Shown here: piece by piece, positions 21,008 to 34,688 of the stretch | How positions within the stretch are numbered: position 1 is the first letter of the stretch | Layout: each line of letters begins with the position of its first letter | Source of the DNA: Blattamonas nauphoetae | Lineage: Eukaryota; Preaxostyla; Oxymonadida | Direction of reading: 5' to 3' | Length of the DNA stretch: 64,000 nucleotides | NCBI GenBank assembly: GCA_033064195.1 | Contig: JARBJD010000190.1 | Coordinates: 1-64,000, forward strand | Notes under the pieces: generated by a model | The model's input: the letters and a program-made list of their open reading frames with translations, nothing else | Database searches by the model: none | What the model was told of the DNA's origin: nothing | Position numbers and translations under genes: made by a program

Positions 21008-24000
21008 CTAGCAAAAGCCATGCTTGACCAACTGATGAATTTGCTGTTCCAGATATCCAAAGTCCTGAGAGATGTCTTCGATCTCGCTTTTTTCTTCGCA
21101 CTCTGTGAGTGTCATCCCGCCTGCATTCAGATGGCGATGGAAATCGAAGGTTCGGAGTCTCTGCGTCTGATGATCTCGTTGGATTGCGTCGAGAAGAGTC
21201 CCAATCACAGCAATCCCTTTTTCGTAGTCATCCAAGAAAGGCGAATTCGACACAGCGAACACGACATGATCCAACAAACCAAGTCGCACCAACGTCATCC
21301 GATCAGCATCAGACGAGACACAGATTAATCGATGGAAGACTTCGAAGGCGATTGACGCGATCGCAGGAAAGCGAGATCTGAGAAGATGAAGGAAGGAAGG
21401 AGGGAGAACAAACAGGAGATTCACATTGAGAAACTTCATGAAAAGGGGTTCGATGATGGAAGAATTGAAGCCTGAGAAAGAATGACAACAGGAAGACGAT
21501 ACAGGAAGGGTTCAAGTTGCTCAAACATTGAGACAGAAGGTGGATCTGCGTATAGATCGACAGTTCTTCAAATATTACTGTGTTTACGTTCTTCTCGAAG
21601 GAGTCGAAGGGATTTGGGTTGACGAGAGAGGGGATGCCTGAATCAGAAGAGAGAGTTTGGAGGATGCCTCGTTGCGCACCAGCCAGAGACGGAAGATGGA
21701 AGAGAAGTGGAGAATCGAAGTTTGGAGGAAGGCTGAACCAGTGAAGAGACACGACAATCTCTCCGACATCTCTCAACAAGGACAATTCGTTTTCTTCCGG
21801 ATTGGAATCAAATGGAGCGAGCATCTTGAACACTTCGGCGAGAGTGGCACAGGCACCGAAGGGAGTCGTGAAAGCACTAAATGCGCGAAAGAGAGTGAGA
21901 AAGCGAATCCAAATGTGACTTGTTCGGACGAGGGGTGCGGGAGAGGATGGAGTGTCGATGGACAGATGAGGCTTGCAGAGCAGAGTGTCGATGAGACGAG
22001 GGGGAGGATAAAAGTCGATGAGGGCCAGAATTTCGGATTGTACGTCATCCTGATTTTCATCCACGAAGAACATGTCAACAAGAAGGATGATGGCATTGCT
22101 GTCGAGGGTGAGTTTGGGAGAGCGAAGAAGGAGAGAGTGGAGTCCGATAATTGGAGTGTAGAGGAACTGACTCGAAGGGCAGAGAGTCGGATTTGGCTGA
22201 TATCTGAAGAACGCGTTTGGATCAGAACGCAGATACCGCTCGAACATCAGATCCATCGGGAAGAAGGAATGTCTGTGATGGGGATTGATGGATGTGTAGC
22301 TGAGATAGAAGGCTGGATTAACATCACGTGAGAAATAGACTGGATCCAAATGTAAATCGACTGTGAGGCGCTCTGTCAGTGCAGAAGGGAAATCGCAACC
22401 ACGAAAGACAGACAGGTACGAGCCAAGAGTGATGGCGAGTGGACTTTGAAAGTGTCTGGATCGCTCCTGATCTGAAGATGGACTCGGATCGCTGGAGAGA
22501 CGCGACATCATCTGATTCTTCCTCTCAAACGAAAGAAGGAAGTCCATTTTCCATTCAAAGGAGATTAAATCGATGTCGGTTAGTAAAAAGCTCCAAAGGA
22601 AGACACACGCCTCATCGAAGAGCCACTTATTGCTCAAGTCTGTCGCCAGAAACCCACTGAAATCGAAGTCGGACATATTCATGCTCGAAGTGTCCCCAAT
22701 CTTTGAGCTGAAGTCGAACCACCTCGCCCACAGTTTCAGCAGTGTCATCATTTCGAAGTGTGTGCCCTCACGGAACGCCGTTCGGAGGCTGTCGAATCTG
22801 TCTTCATGGGGATCATCAATATATGTGTCGATTTCGAGAAGTTGGCTGAAGAGTTCGTAGCATTCCAACAGCACGGCGAAATTGGACGAGTGGAGGCCAG
22901 AAATGAGGAAGGATCGGAAAGACTTGACATCAACAACGCATTCTGTGGATTGTGTCGCTTCGACAACAGCACGACATCGACGGAGAGATGCCACAACCTT
23001 CTGATCGTCGATCTCGTCGAACAACGATATTTCAAACGTCTCGCTTTGATCGATGAAATGAGGAGATGGTTGGAAATGAGCGTCAAGTTCGGATTCCGAA
23101 AGGATTGATGGGCGGAGGTTCCACAGGAAGGAGTCGGGGCGTGGCCGTGTCTTGAGGGAATGAATTGTTGAGAGGATGTGTTGTGAATGACGAATGATGG
23201 AATGTGTTGAAAACACCAACTGGCCAGAAGAGTGAGTTGGAACATCTGACGACGAGAGTTCAGAAGGGAGTGATATTTCTGTGGAGATGGCTGATGAGCT
23301 GACATTCGTAGAATTGATGCTCATCTCCAACTGAAACGGAGGACAAGTGATGAATTGGCCAGTCTCGTCGGATGAGGATAGAAATCCGCTCTTCTCTTCG
23401 AGTTGAGGGAGCTTGTCTCTGAGTTGATGTTTCGTTTGGAGTGATTCGAGCGTGAAGTGAAAACAGGGAGATTGGAGGAAGGAAAGATCAGTCTGAAGTG
23501 AATAGTGAACGAAGAATGAAGACACACCAGCGATATCACACTTTGATCCACCATCTCCATCATCGTCACCCATTCCTCCCAGTCAAAATAGTCATTCCGA
23601 AACACTTCCATCGATTGTGTTTCTTTCACCTTCTTCACAGCATCCAGAATTTGTTCTGAAGATTCACCAGCATCTACACAGTGAAGAGGGTGGTCGGCAG
23701 GAATCAAAGAACTGCGATTTTGTGGATGAAGAACGAATCGGGTGAAAGACGTGGCGAGATTGTGGAGGCGAAATGTCTCTGAAAATGGATCATCAGTCTC
23801 GGGAATGTCATGAAAACACTCTCTAAAATATGGTAAGAGATCTTCCGGTGACGAGTTTGGATGATGTGGATCAGATGGTACGAAATGTTCGACGAGGGCA
23901 TCCATGATGCGTGCGAAGACAACATCTGGTTGATTGTAGTCAAGAGGAAGGAGCAATCGAAATCGATCTTCGAGAGTTCGATGGACGCGCAGAAAGAACT

Positions 24001-24426
24001 CGCAGAGAGTGGAGATGTCGGAAGAGAGTGAGCCAGAAATCGATGGCTGTTGTGAGGAGGGAAAAGCTGGTCAGATAAATGAAAGATGAAAAAGTGAAAA
24101 CTGATTAAAATGGTGGAGTAGCTGTCGATTCGGATATTGTCGAAGGTCAGAGGGGGTGCGGTTGGGTGTTCAATTCGGATGGAGTCTATTCCGATCACCG
24201 CTTCCACAAACCACTCCATCAACAGCTGAGGGAATTAAATTCAAACAAAAAAACAACAGACAGTCCAATGAAGACATTCACTTCCGCTTTCAAACCGCTG
24301 GAGATGCGATGAGAGAGTTTGCGTCTGAATCTCCTGGGAAAGTGGAAGATCATCCTCATTAGTTTCTTCACAAACAGTGAACATGGAGAAAAGGGATGGA
24401 AGGGAAAGAGGAGTCTGTCTACTCAT
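21008..24426 (-). CDS. ARM-like helical protein, multi-exon
   Basis: The exon chain was read by eye with short GT-AG introns. It starts at the Met of MSRQTPLSLPSLFSMF (24426). There is an intron before LLMEWFVEAVIGIDS, another near 24080 before FPSSQQPS, a 35-nt intron before TDLSFLQSPCF (about 23500), and a 31-nt intron (GTATCGTCTTCCTG to CTTTCTCAG, about 21500) that joins NLNPSC to FNSSIIEPLFMKF. The product exceeds 1,000 residues, is leucine/serine-rich, and has repeated helical pairs typical of armadillo-type solenoids. Examples are FHRLICVSSDADRMTLVRLG and LDDYEKGIAVIGTLLDAI. An upstream ATG at 24809 followed by further helical coding sequence may be an additional 5' exon. No enzyme motif is seen; scaffolding is the family's usual role. 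Domain class is moderately sure and exon borders partly so. Confidence 0.6.
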
Positions 24427-24809
24427 TCAGTCAAGAGATGTCAATAGCTGAAGAATCTAGATGGAAATCACAGTGAGAAAATGAAAAGGAGATCAGCAGA
24501 AAATGAGGCGATATATAGATAATGATGAATTTCAAGTGAAAAACGAACATCAAACGATTGTGGAAGATGTAAAATCGAGATGAATGACAAATCAAAATTC
24601 AAATCAATTGAGGAGATGGTGGTTTTCAGAAGGAACTCAAACGATGTTGCGAGTGCAGGAATAGTGAGGAGTATAAAAAACTCTCGGCACTGAGGCAGAG
24701 AGAACGAGATCGAAGTTGGAGACTCACAAAGTTTGGCTTGATCTCGTTTCACATCTCGGGTCTGTCTTCTTTCTTCATTGATAGTTTGATGAAGATAGAC
24801 AAGGTCCAT

Positions 24810-25433
24810 TTCAGGTGTTTTGATCTCAAAAGTTAGGAAAGATGGCTCTTGAGAGGCGATGTCTGAACGAGTTCGAGATGAAGTGAGAGACTCTTACAGA
24901 CACGACAATGAATCAAACTGAAATAAGTGTGGAAGATGGATCTCGTGCCGTGTTCAAACAGACGACGATAAAGGATCATCAGCGGACGAGGGGAAGAAGA
25001 AGAACAGCAACCATTGAGAAAGGAGGAAGAAATCAGCTAAATACCGACAGAACCACAAACCAAAAGAGAAAAGATTCCCAACACAAGCGGAGTCGAAAAC
25101 GACGAAGAGAAAACCAGATAGTGAGAGCACGCAGCCAGAGAGTGAATGAACAGACACACGAAAAGAACATAAAAGGGGGAAAGAGAGATCAGAAAAGCAA
25201 TTCCTGTCAGAACAGGAACGCTCCTCGTGGCGTCTCGAAATAGTGAACTGACATGCGTGTTCGACAGAACAAGAACAGAAATCGAGTTACATTGAAGATA
25301 CCAACGATAGTCGGAACAGAAAGATGAATGAAGAATGTTTAGTGAAAAAGAAAGACCGAGATAAGAGCTCCTCTCGACTGAAAGGAAAACGAAGAGAGTT
25401 CTCATTTGAGAACAATTTGTGGTGAAGGAAGTG
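24810..25433. other. Intergenic, purine-rich
   Basis: Lies between the ARM-like gene's 5' side and the 3' end of the minus-strand pseudokinase gene. It contains a basic 111-residue open stretch (24908-25243, plus) that looks like compositional chance. No RNA gene or repeat is seen. Confidence 0.45.
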
Positions 25434-28400
25434 TTAAGGTTGAGAGTGAGGTTCTTTGTCGTCAGGCGCGTCGTCGTCGCCCAACGTGAGGAGGATGGAG
25501 TACACTTCAGACAGTTTCGGCCGTTCCGTCGGATCGAGTGCGAGACAGCTCTCAATCAGCTCCTGCATCTTCGCCCCAACTCCCTCCATCTTCGGATGCG
25601 CTCCTGTTCCCAGCTGTCGCTGAGCGTTCGTCGCATCTTGTTCCGCAAACGGCACAGAGCCAGTCTCAATCTCCCACAACACGAGGCCAAGACTAAAAAC
25701 TGCTGCGCGGAGCGGGTCGACCTCTTGTTCGGCTGGTTCAAGCGAAATTTGTCCCTCTTCCGCCTTCACCACTTCAGGCGCCTTCCATCGCTGTGCTTCC
25801 TGAGCGACGTTCACTTCGGCCTGATTCGCTTGTTGGTTCGGGAGAGACGGCGTGGGCTGTGCGTTCTGCAGCTTCAGACACACATTTCCATTCGAGTCGA
25901 ACATCACCCAGTGTGAGGTCAGACGCGTCAGAATCGATGCATTCAACGATCCTGTCGCCAGTGCATCCAATCCCAGTGCCAGCTGCCTCTCAATCACTCG
26001 CTTCACAATCGTCGTTTGCTTCTCTTTTCGAACATGAAGGATGTTGTACAGTGAATCCTGTTCTCGAACAACTGTCACTTCCAGCTTGCTTCCACAACGA
26101 CACGCTTCCACAAGCCCAACATTCACAGGCACTTCCGACGACTGTGGGTTTTCTGGAAGTGTGTCTGTGTTCGAGTGTTTGCTGAGTGGATCGACGGCTT
26201 CGTTCGCGTGGATGCCCAGCTGTGTGCCTTGATCAACTTCAACCTTCTCTTCGATTTGCACTGCGTCCTCTTCTTTCATTTCACTCATTTTGGTGGCTTC
26301 GTCTGTTGGTCGTCGACGTCGGCAGAGACAGATCACAACAACCGCAATCAGAATGAGTGCGCAGATGGAGACGATGAGAGGAATCAGCCAGGGAAGTATC
26401 TTTCCCATCGCTTGGGCTTGTTTTTCTTTGGCTGATTGTTTGAAGATGAAAGAATCGGTGCGACCATCGTTCTCAAAAGCGAGGAAGGCATTCCACGCAA
26501 CTCGAGCATCCAGTTGGGAGAAGGAGGATTCTGGGAGAGTCAGTGAGATGCATGTTTCGTTGTGGAGTGTGGTAAATGAGGAGGAAACAGGAATTGTGAC
26601 ATTCCTTCCTTCTGTTTTGTCTGTCACTTCCTCCACAACGAATCCGAGGCTACATGGAATCAGAGTCGAGCCAGAAATCGACACTCCAAAGTTCTTTTTC
26701 TTCTTCTCCAACTGCGACGAGCAGTTTTCAATCGAGAGTGTTGGAATGAAGAATGTATGAGGAACATTTGATGAATCACCTCGTTTCACAACGCATTCGT
26801 CTGACGTTGAAATCCAATTCGAGATGGATGTCAACTCTGTCGACGACGAAGACGCCAACTCAATCTCACTCTTCCCAAAACAGCCGACGTTCCAGTTCAG
26901 CGAAGGGAACGACGAGTCGCGAGGGCCATTCACTTCAAAGTGATTCTGTTTCAGAGTAACAACAGAATCCACAACGCGAAGAGCTCCCTGCGAGATGTGC
27001 GAGAATGACGAAGAGAATCCCACAAACGAGCAATTGTTCAGAGCGACGAGGCCAGTGTTCCATTCGCAGAGGGACTCTGTGTTCGACTCAGAAGACGAGA
27101 GTCCTTTGAAGTCGCAGTTTCGCATTTCAACGATCGATGAAGCTGCATCTTTCCCATCAAACGACATCAGAGTGTGTGGAGAACACGATTTGTGACTCAC
27201 ACTCTGAAGATCAACAGACACGAATGAGGAGAACGAGAGAAGAGAGGATGAGAAAGAGATGGGCGTGAAGTCTGTTTCGGTTATCTTAACTGACCCTCCA
27301 CTCACTTCAACTAGCTTCGACGTCAGAGCTGTTTTCGATGATGATGTGAACGAGCAGCCAGTCACGATCAGAGAGCCGCTTCGAGAGACGAGGAGAGTCT
27401 TCGTTCGATCTGAAGTGAGAGAGAAGACGAGAGAATCGAGTGTGAGAGAATGAGTGTGGGTGTCTGCCTGGTTCACGAGACATCCTTCTTTCGACACATC
27501 CACTCGACCCTTCTCTCCGCTTCCTGATGCAATTTTCGTGATGTCGTGATTGAGATCCTGCTCTGAATGGAGGACAGCAGATGTCTGAACTTCAATTGTC
27601 GACGGAAGTGCGTGTTTCAGATGCCTGTCCGCCTCGTTCAGGCTTCGGCACGGGAAATCAGCCTCGCCACACCACATTCCGTCCTTCTCTGTTCCACTCA
27701 CAACCACAGTCTCACCGTCGAAGGCGTTCAGGTAGAGAAGGAGAGTGGGCGAGCGATAGTTGCTTGTGAGCGGCTCGGCAATGTCGAGTGATTTGTATAA
27801 ACCAGCCAGCTCGGATTGTCGAGCAGGGAATCCCGAATCCCGCACTGGCTCGATCGTTTGGTCGAGACCGGCTCCCATCACGAAGATTCGAACGGCATCG
27901 GATGCTCCGTTCTTCACGTTCGAAAAGTCAACGTTCTTCAGTCGGAGAGAATCAGCTCCTTCGATCTGCACAACTCCATCAACTGATCCATCCACATTCA
28001 GATTCGAGATGTTGACTTCTTCCATTTCAATCCTCATTTGGTCCGCTGCCGAGTTGGAGGCAGATGAGGAGAGAGGTGATGAACAGACGAGAGGGACAGT
28101 GAGTTGAGATGGATCGGTGGCAGTGAAAGAGCATTGCGAGATGACGAGTGTTCCAGCTGAGCAAGAGAGGAGTGGGCGAGACAAGGCAACGTTCAGAGTG
28201 ATGTTGCACGATGACATCTTCGCTGTTCCCGACCCATCCACCACTTCACACAATCCCAGATCAGCTTCCCACACGAAGGCAACATTCGATATCTCAACAC
28301 GTCCTTCCTTCGCGAGTCTGAGGAAGAAGCGATCGTTCTTCCGACAGTTGGATCCAAACGAGAGAGTGGAAGGCGGAACAGGATCGGTCGAAGTCTCTGG

Positions 28401-31400
28401 AGTGAGAAGGATGGATTGTTCTCTCACCACTCCAGTTTGGTCAAAAAACACTTTGTGCTGGAGGAAGATGGGGATTTGGAGATATTCGAAATTCTCGTCT
28501 TTCAGATGCAGCAGAGGGAGATAATCGTTGATCGAACTGCTGATCGCCTGTTTCTCTCTGATCGACGGAAGGTTGGGTGAATCAGAGGCGATCAGAACAA
28601 TCTTTGGAAGATCCAAGTTGCGGGACCATTCGGGATGGCCTTCGACTTCAATCTGTTTGAACGGAGAACCATCATCCGACGACCTCGTGCTCATCGACCA
28701 GCTCCTCTCCGTCAGATTCTCCATCAACTCTCCAAAGTGTGGGAACGACTCGGAGACTGATTTTGTGAAGAACATATCCTGTCCACAGATGAGAGGACCA
28801 CCATTCGACATCGACAGCGGTGTGAAGAGAGAATCGCGCTGCTTCGACCAATCCCCGTCGATAAAAATCCCACCGCCCTTCACAGCGACACAGTTCGACA
28901 TCATCGTGGCAGCCATGTCGACGAGGACGATGCCGCTGTAACCGTAGTGCTGCAGCCGGAGATGGTAGTGATGAGACGCATTGAGAAAGATGCCTCCACC
29001 GAGTTCGGCTGAACACGAGATCAGAGTCGGTTGAAGCTGGATCAACACATCTTCGCCGACAGAGTGGATGAACAAAGCACCACCTCTGCTCTCCGCTGAG
29101 CAGTGTGTGGCGTGGAACTCACTCACGTTGACGATCTGACACTCCTCGAAGAAAGCTACTCCGCCGTTCCGAGCATGGCAGTCGAAGAAATGCGCTGTGG
29201 CTAGTTCAACATCACAATTTTGGCAATTCAGCACAGCTCCGTCGCCAGTCGTTGTGACGTTCGCAAAGACTTCAGAATTTGCATATTGCGCGGGTACCAG
29301 CCGGAACGATCCCCCAACACATTCGAAACACGAACAGGCAGCGAAAGCAATGTTGTACACACTCGTGTCCATCACCAGCAGAGATGCGGATGAGACACGG
29401 ACGAGAGGAGCAGAGTGGACTCCTCCATCCGATGTGAATGCACAAAACCCGAGCTCGACACCACCCTCCGAAGAGATGGAGATGAGAGGCTCGGTGATTG
29501 ATGAATCCAGTTGGTGGAAGAAATACCACAAAGAGATGAAAGCTTCGTCAGACACGGCGAAGAGAGGGCTGTTGGTGTGTGGAGGACACACGAACGGCTG
29601 AAGAGACGACTGAAACTGGCCTTTCAGAGAGATTTGTTTTGCCTCAATGGAGAGTGGCGGGATGGTGACTGGAATCTCCAACCTCGACCTTATGCTGACT
29701 TCAAACCATTCGCTTCGGGAGATGGCTCGAGTGAGGTCGATGAAAGTGAAATCGGGAAGGAAGAGGATTGGATGTGTGCTCGATGCGAAAGAATACGGAA
29801 CGTCATTGTCGTAGAAGATCATGTTGGAGAAGACGTCGATCGTCGGAGGGGAAGCTGAGCCATCGATGACTTGAGGTGATTCGCTTAGGGAAGTCACTTC
29901 CGAGTAGAACGATGTTGGCAACAGTGCTGGATCGAAGCCAGTGAGGAGCATGTCGTGAGCACAATTCTCATCCCTCCCTCGATTGTTCAGAAAAGCTGCA
30001 TTGAATGAGAGAGTGGCTGGATTCGAGACAGTGACCGTGACCGCTCCAGCCTTCCCTTCCTTCGATACGCAGTGAGAGAATGTCACTTCTTGAAGGCTGA
30101 GTGATTCGCAGTCTGTCACATCAATCGCGGCTGCTCCTTCTCCGGCAGAACGCGTGATGGAGCGGAAGAGAGATTGTTCCACTGAACATGATCCTCCAGC
30201 TGCAATCTCGATGAGACAGTGTGTGGATTCAATGTTTCTGAAGAAGGTTTGAACCAAAGACACAGAAGCGAAGTCCTTGACAGAGATGAGAGGAGATGAG
30301 ACTTGCGTGATGTTCTCGAAAAGCACAGTTGTGAATGTCAGCTTGGCTCCATCTGAGACGGCAAAGAGAGGCACCGAGACACCATTCACAGAAACGATTC
30401 GACAGTTCTGGAGACGAGATGGTTGACTGCCCGACCCACACTTCAGCAAAGACAGGCCGGGAATGGGAGACAACGAGAGAGCGTCCAGAACAGCACCTGA
30501 CCCTTGGTCGCTTGTGATCGAGAATGAGGACGAGGGAGTGTTCGCTTGTGCTTCCTCAACGTCAACGTGGGGTCTGACAGTGAGGATGCCGAAATCACTC
30601 GGAAGTGTCGCTGCTCCGACTGTTCCGTCTCCAACAACAATCGTCGTCACTCCAATCGTCTGTGCTTTGGAAACAGCTGACTCGAGTGACCGACACGGAT
30701 GCGACAACGAGCAGTCATCTCCGTTTCCGCTGCCTGTCGCCAAAACCAGTCCAGTTCCATCCTCCCAATCGTCCTCTGATCGAGTGCACCCAACGACTGT
30801 TGCACAATACCAATCCCTGTCAACCGGAGCTTCATTCTTCAGAAACGCGCAGAACTGGATTCGGCATTCATTCGAATCGAAGACAGCACCTGCCTGTTCC
30901 GTCGCGCTGTTGCCTTCGAACGTGCAGAACGAGAAGTCAGTGGCCATGGTCATGCACGCACCGCCAAAATAGCCACTCGAGCAACCAGAAAAGGACGAAG
31001 ACACAACTGAATGACAGCCAACAGCGTTGAGAAGGAGGGCACCAGCTGAAGCTGTGGTTGAACATCGTGTGAAAGTGGAGTTTTCGATGTGGAGAGTGGA
31101 GAACAGTCCCCTTCCCCAGGGAATACACACAATGGCAGCGGCTCCTCGTGTGACGCTGAGGTCGGTGAACGAGCACGCTACAACGGTGAGTGGAGCGAGA
31201 GTATGGAGGACGATCGCAAGCCCGCCTAGGAAGGTGGAATCTGTAGGGTCCTGAACCAGTTGGGTGAAGGAGCATTGGGTGAACGTGATTGGGGAGGAAC
31301 TTGGAGCATAGAATTCATGAGGGCCGTACGGCAGTTCATACAGATACTCAAAATGCGACCAGAAGCGGTGACGATCTGAGCCAGTGAATTCAGCACCAGA

Positions 31401-32094
31401 ATATGACAAGCTGGAGCGGGGTGTTGAATAAAACTTCGAAAACAAGGGTTCAAAGTACTTGTGCACAAACACATCTCGCTTGATGGACTTTGTGGTCGTG
31501 CAGCGAGCGAAACTGGTGTTCGAGCAGAGCAGCGAGCCGACCTGGTTGAAATCAGAAAGAATCGTCCCTTGCAGTGCACCAACGGAGTGTGTCACTGAGG
31601 TGCCGATAGATCGCTGTGTTAGAGGGCCAGTGGGGAGAAAAAGATTCTGATTCGAGGATGTCATGTTAGAGAACGAATTCGAGAGTAATGTTGACGAAAG
31701 AGTGGAATGAGGTGTTGTATCATCTCTGTTGTTGAGAGAGTACCGGAATAAGAGATTGTTTCCATCAACAACACATTTCGAGTTCATCGACGACGAGGCC
31801 ATCACAATGTCGAAGGACGAAGGCTTGTCTGATGGAATTACGTGGCTCAGAGGCCCAATATGAGAATCTTGACCAAGAAATTGTGTGCTGATCAGGTGAA
31901 GGGAAGACGATTCTTGGTGAGAGGACTCGGGAAGAATCACAAACGGAGATGAGCTTCCAGAGAGTGAGAGAGTGCAATCAGACAAGATCATCGACGAAGA
32001 TGCGAGAGTTGCCAGAGATCCTCCGAGATTGTGTTGGACGGCGGGAGAGCGACCCCCAGAAATCCGATTCTGGTTTTGCGACAAATCCGCAGTA

Positions 32095-34235
32095 CCGTCG
32101 TTGAACAAGCCGTCCAGTTGGACAACCCGTCCACATTTGGTATGAAGTCAAACTTTCGTCTCATTTTTCTCTTCATATACTTCTCTTTTCCCATATTTCC
32201 ATTTCATTACTGTTTCATTCACTTATTTCAACAAATTTTTTGGTGAATTGAATTTTTTAATCTCTTCTTGATCTTGTTCTCATTGATCTCCCCTATATTT
32301 TGCTTGTCCCGTTTCTCGTCATCCAGTGATCACGATACCCTATCATCCGCACATTCATGGTATTTCGTGACATATTCGACTTCTTGTTTCTCCATCTCCT
32401 TCAATCATTTCTCCTCTTTCAGAATAAGACAACGAAACAACGTTCAGCTGATTGGTGGAGGAATCTCCGTGAAGTGGAGAGTCTTCTGAAGAAAAAGAAG
32501 ATCAAATCTGAAGACAAGCTCCTATATCTTCTCAAACTCGAAAAGTGATGAAAATCCGTGGCGGGATCATACAAACCATCACGGGAATCCACAGCCGTTC
32601 GCTCTCGAGGGCAAGAAGAGCATTTCGTGAAGGCCGAGCTATCCGACAATCAGGACGGCAATCGAAAGTCCCTCCAAGGGAGATGAATCTGTTAGTCGGA
32701 TTGATGAAGCAAAAGTTCAACAAAAACTCCGATCACTAGATCACAAGTCCAAACACGAGTATGGTCTTTTCTTTTTAATTTTCCAGATTCAGAAGATCAT
32801 GCGCACTTCACCTAGCGCTACTGCACGGGAAACCACACTGGATAGATCATGGGCCTGGACTTTTGCGACTCCAACCCCGATCTCATTTTCTCCAAACCAA
32901 TAAGGATGGATCTCTCAAAAATTCAATCAGCGAACGCTGAGAATATGAACACTTGGATTTCCCTTTTGAAAGACGTTGTCACAGAATACCAAGTCCAACA
33001 GGAGCTAATTTTTAACTACGATGAGACTGGCTTCTCAATGACGGAAAGAAAAGCTCAAACTGTCATTCATCAAGCTGGGACTCCACCACCCGTTCAAATT
33101 CAGACTCAAAAGATCCCCAACTTCACTCTAGCAAGCACGATTTGCGCAGATGGAACCACTCTTCCGCATTGTCTAGTGTATCCTCTCGCCAAAGAACCAA
33201 GTGAGTTTCACTCACTTCACAAGTTTGATATTGTTCCTCATTGTTTTCCAATGGATATGTGAATGGGACCATATTCTCGACCATCCTACAGGAAACCATC
33301 ATCCCTGCCATCAACAAAAAGAATGGCTCCTCATCTCGCTGGAAAGACCGCACTCCTTCTCCTCGACAACTGTGCATCGCACTTTTCGTCTAATCTTTCC
33401 AAAACTGCAATAGAAAACAATATCATGATATTAACGCTTCCCCCCAACACAACAAATCTGACCCAACCATTGGACGACAAAGTCTTCCAAAGCCTCAAAA
33501 ACATGTACCAACGATTCTACACACCTCCATGCCCGTTCACTCAACAAGCTCATCGAGAAGCAATCGCTTATGCTTTGCCGCGCGCCGTCGAGAAGGCCTT
33601 CTCGATCAGCACGATCGAGTTGGCCTTTCAGAGATGTGGAATCTCTGATTTAAATTCGCAGCCACTCATCGATCGTATTCCTTTTGAGGCTGACGAAAAT
33701 CACAATCAATACAGACAAACCTGTCAAATATTGATGATGAATCTTTGTGGCTGTAGAAAAGTGGTGAGACCTGGAATTCTTCTGAGTACAAAAGAGATGA
33801 TTGAGAAAATGATGAAGAAGGAGGCAATTCAAAAGAAAAGAAGAAAGGAAGAAAGCAAGACAGTTCAAACCAAAGAAGATCATCCTCCGGAAGTCCACTG
33901 TCAAACAGAGAGAAAAGAGAAAGCCAAAACGGAAACATGACGAGAAACGAAAAGCGCAACCTGCAATGAAACTGTCAACAAAGAAGTCAGAGATCCAGAC
34001 TCGTTCTATGAAGCAGTTGACTGAGAAAAGACTTGAGGGGAGATCAATGAGAACAAGATCAAGAAGAGATTAAAAAATTCAATTCACCAAAAAATTTGTT
34101 GAAATAAGTGAATGAAACAGTAATGAAATGGAAATATGGGAAAAGAGAAGTATATGAAGAGAAAAATGAGACGAAAGTTTGACTTCATACCAAATGTGGA
34201 CGGGTTGTCCAACTGGACGGCTTGTTCAACGACGG
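32095..34235 (+). mobile_element. Pogo-like Tc1/mariner-superfamily transposon, 2.14 kb
   Basis: Two 200-bp TIRs (32095-32294 and 34036-34235) begin CCGTCGTTGAACAAGCCGTC and appear identical on inspection. TA flanks each end (32093-32094 and 34236-34237). The interior carries a DDE transposase on the plus strand (about 32545-33940). Identical TIRs and a clean TA duplication suggest very recent movement. It is inserted in the ectodomain-coding part of a pseudokinase gene, near its signal peptide. Confidence 0.92.
32545..33940 (+). CDS. Pogo/Tigger-type DDE transposase (frame interrupted or intron-bearing)
   Basis: The first frame (32545-32739) has a helix-turn-helix-like GRQSKVPPREMNLL as in CENP-B/pogo DNA-binding domains. 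A small GT-AG intron ending TTTTAATTTTCCAG (near 32787) may follow. The catalytic part has FNYDETGFSM (first Asp), ALLLLDNCASH (second Asp) and NLTQPLD (third Asp), about 35 residues after the second, so DD35D by my count. The frame changes in the region 33199-33330. A GYVNGTIFSTIL segment expected in this family lies in another frame there, so the gene has either an unrecognised intron or one to two frameshifts. The basic C-terminal tail (KKEAIQKKRRKEESK) is typical. The enzyme would cut and paste the element at TA. Confidence 0.8.
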
Positions 34236-34688
34236 TAATGCATTTCATCTTGATGGATGAATTAACCAGTACCAATATGCTCTTCTGTTCAGCGTATGAT
34301 TGCCTCCGTCCTTTTCGGGATTGATATCGGTCTTCTTCGAGACTGTTTGATAGTGGCGACAGATGAATCGTTGTCGCGGTTTCACCATTCATGGAGGCAG
34401 ATATAGTATCCAGAACTAGAGATTGGGCATGATACATCCCATTTTGAAGGGATACTTCGAGATGAATGGTTCTCATCTGCGAGTTTTCATCTCGTTTCGT
34501 GAAGAGTGTGTGGAGAGGAATGCTCGATTCATGGTGGACAAACGAATGGATGAGAGAAATTTGGACGAGAAGAGAGAGGGAGAAGAATTGCATCCAGATT
34601 CGGGAGAGTTGGACTCCTGATAAGAACAAAAGAGAAATGATTGGATTGATCTGAACCATACAGTGGATTCTTCCATTGATTCAGACAT

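Larger units (their letters stand above)
25434..34593 (-). pseudogene. Large membrane pseudokinase gene (about 2,338 codons) interrupted by a pogo-like element
   Basis: The host coding sequence is 34593-34238 and 32094-25434. Removing the 32095-34235 element plus one TA joins KMKCI to TADLSQNQ in frame, for 2,338 residues. The start is taken at the Met of MQFFSLSLLVQISLIHSF, a good signal peptide. An upstream in-frame Met at 34659 is less likely. The ectodomain is a very long series of beta-helix-like turns (CSFT, GGG, SSFSGCSS motifs). A single membrane span (about 26330-26400) is followed by a CRRRRP anchor. The cytoplasmic kinase-like domain has RWKAPEVV, VFSLGLVLWEIETG and DPTERPKLSE. It reads HWVMFDSNGNVCLKL in place of HRD/DFG, so it is catalytically dead by motif. 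Only sequence right of the element is joined to the signal peptide. Confidence 0.85.

Noticed and set aside
24908-25243. Plus-strand 111-residue basic protein
   Set aside because: Lys/Arg/Asn-rich composition follows from local purine bias. There are no homologous-looking motifs, and the frame lies between two minus-strand genes.
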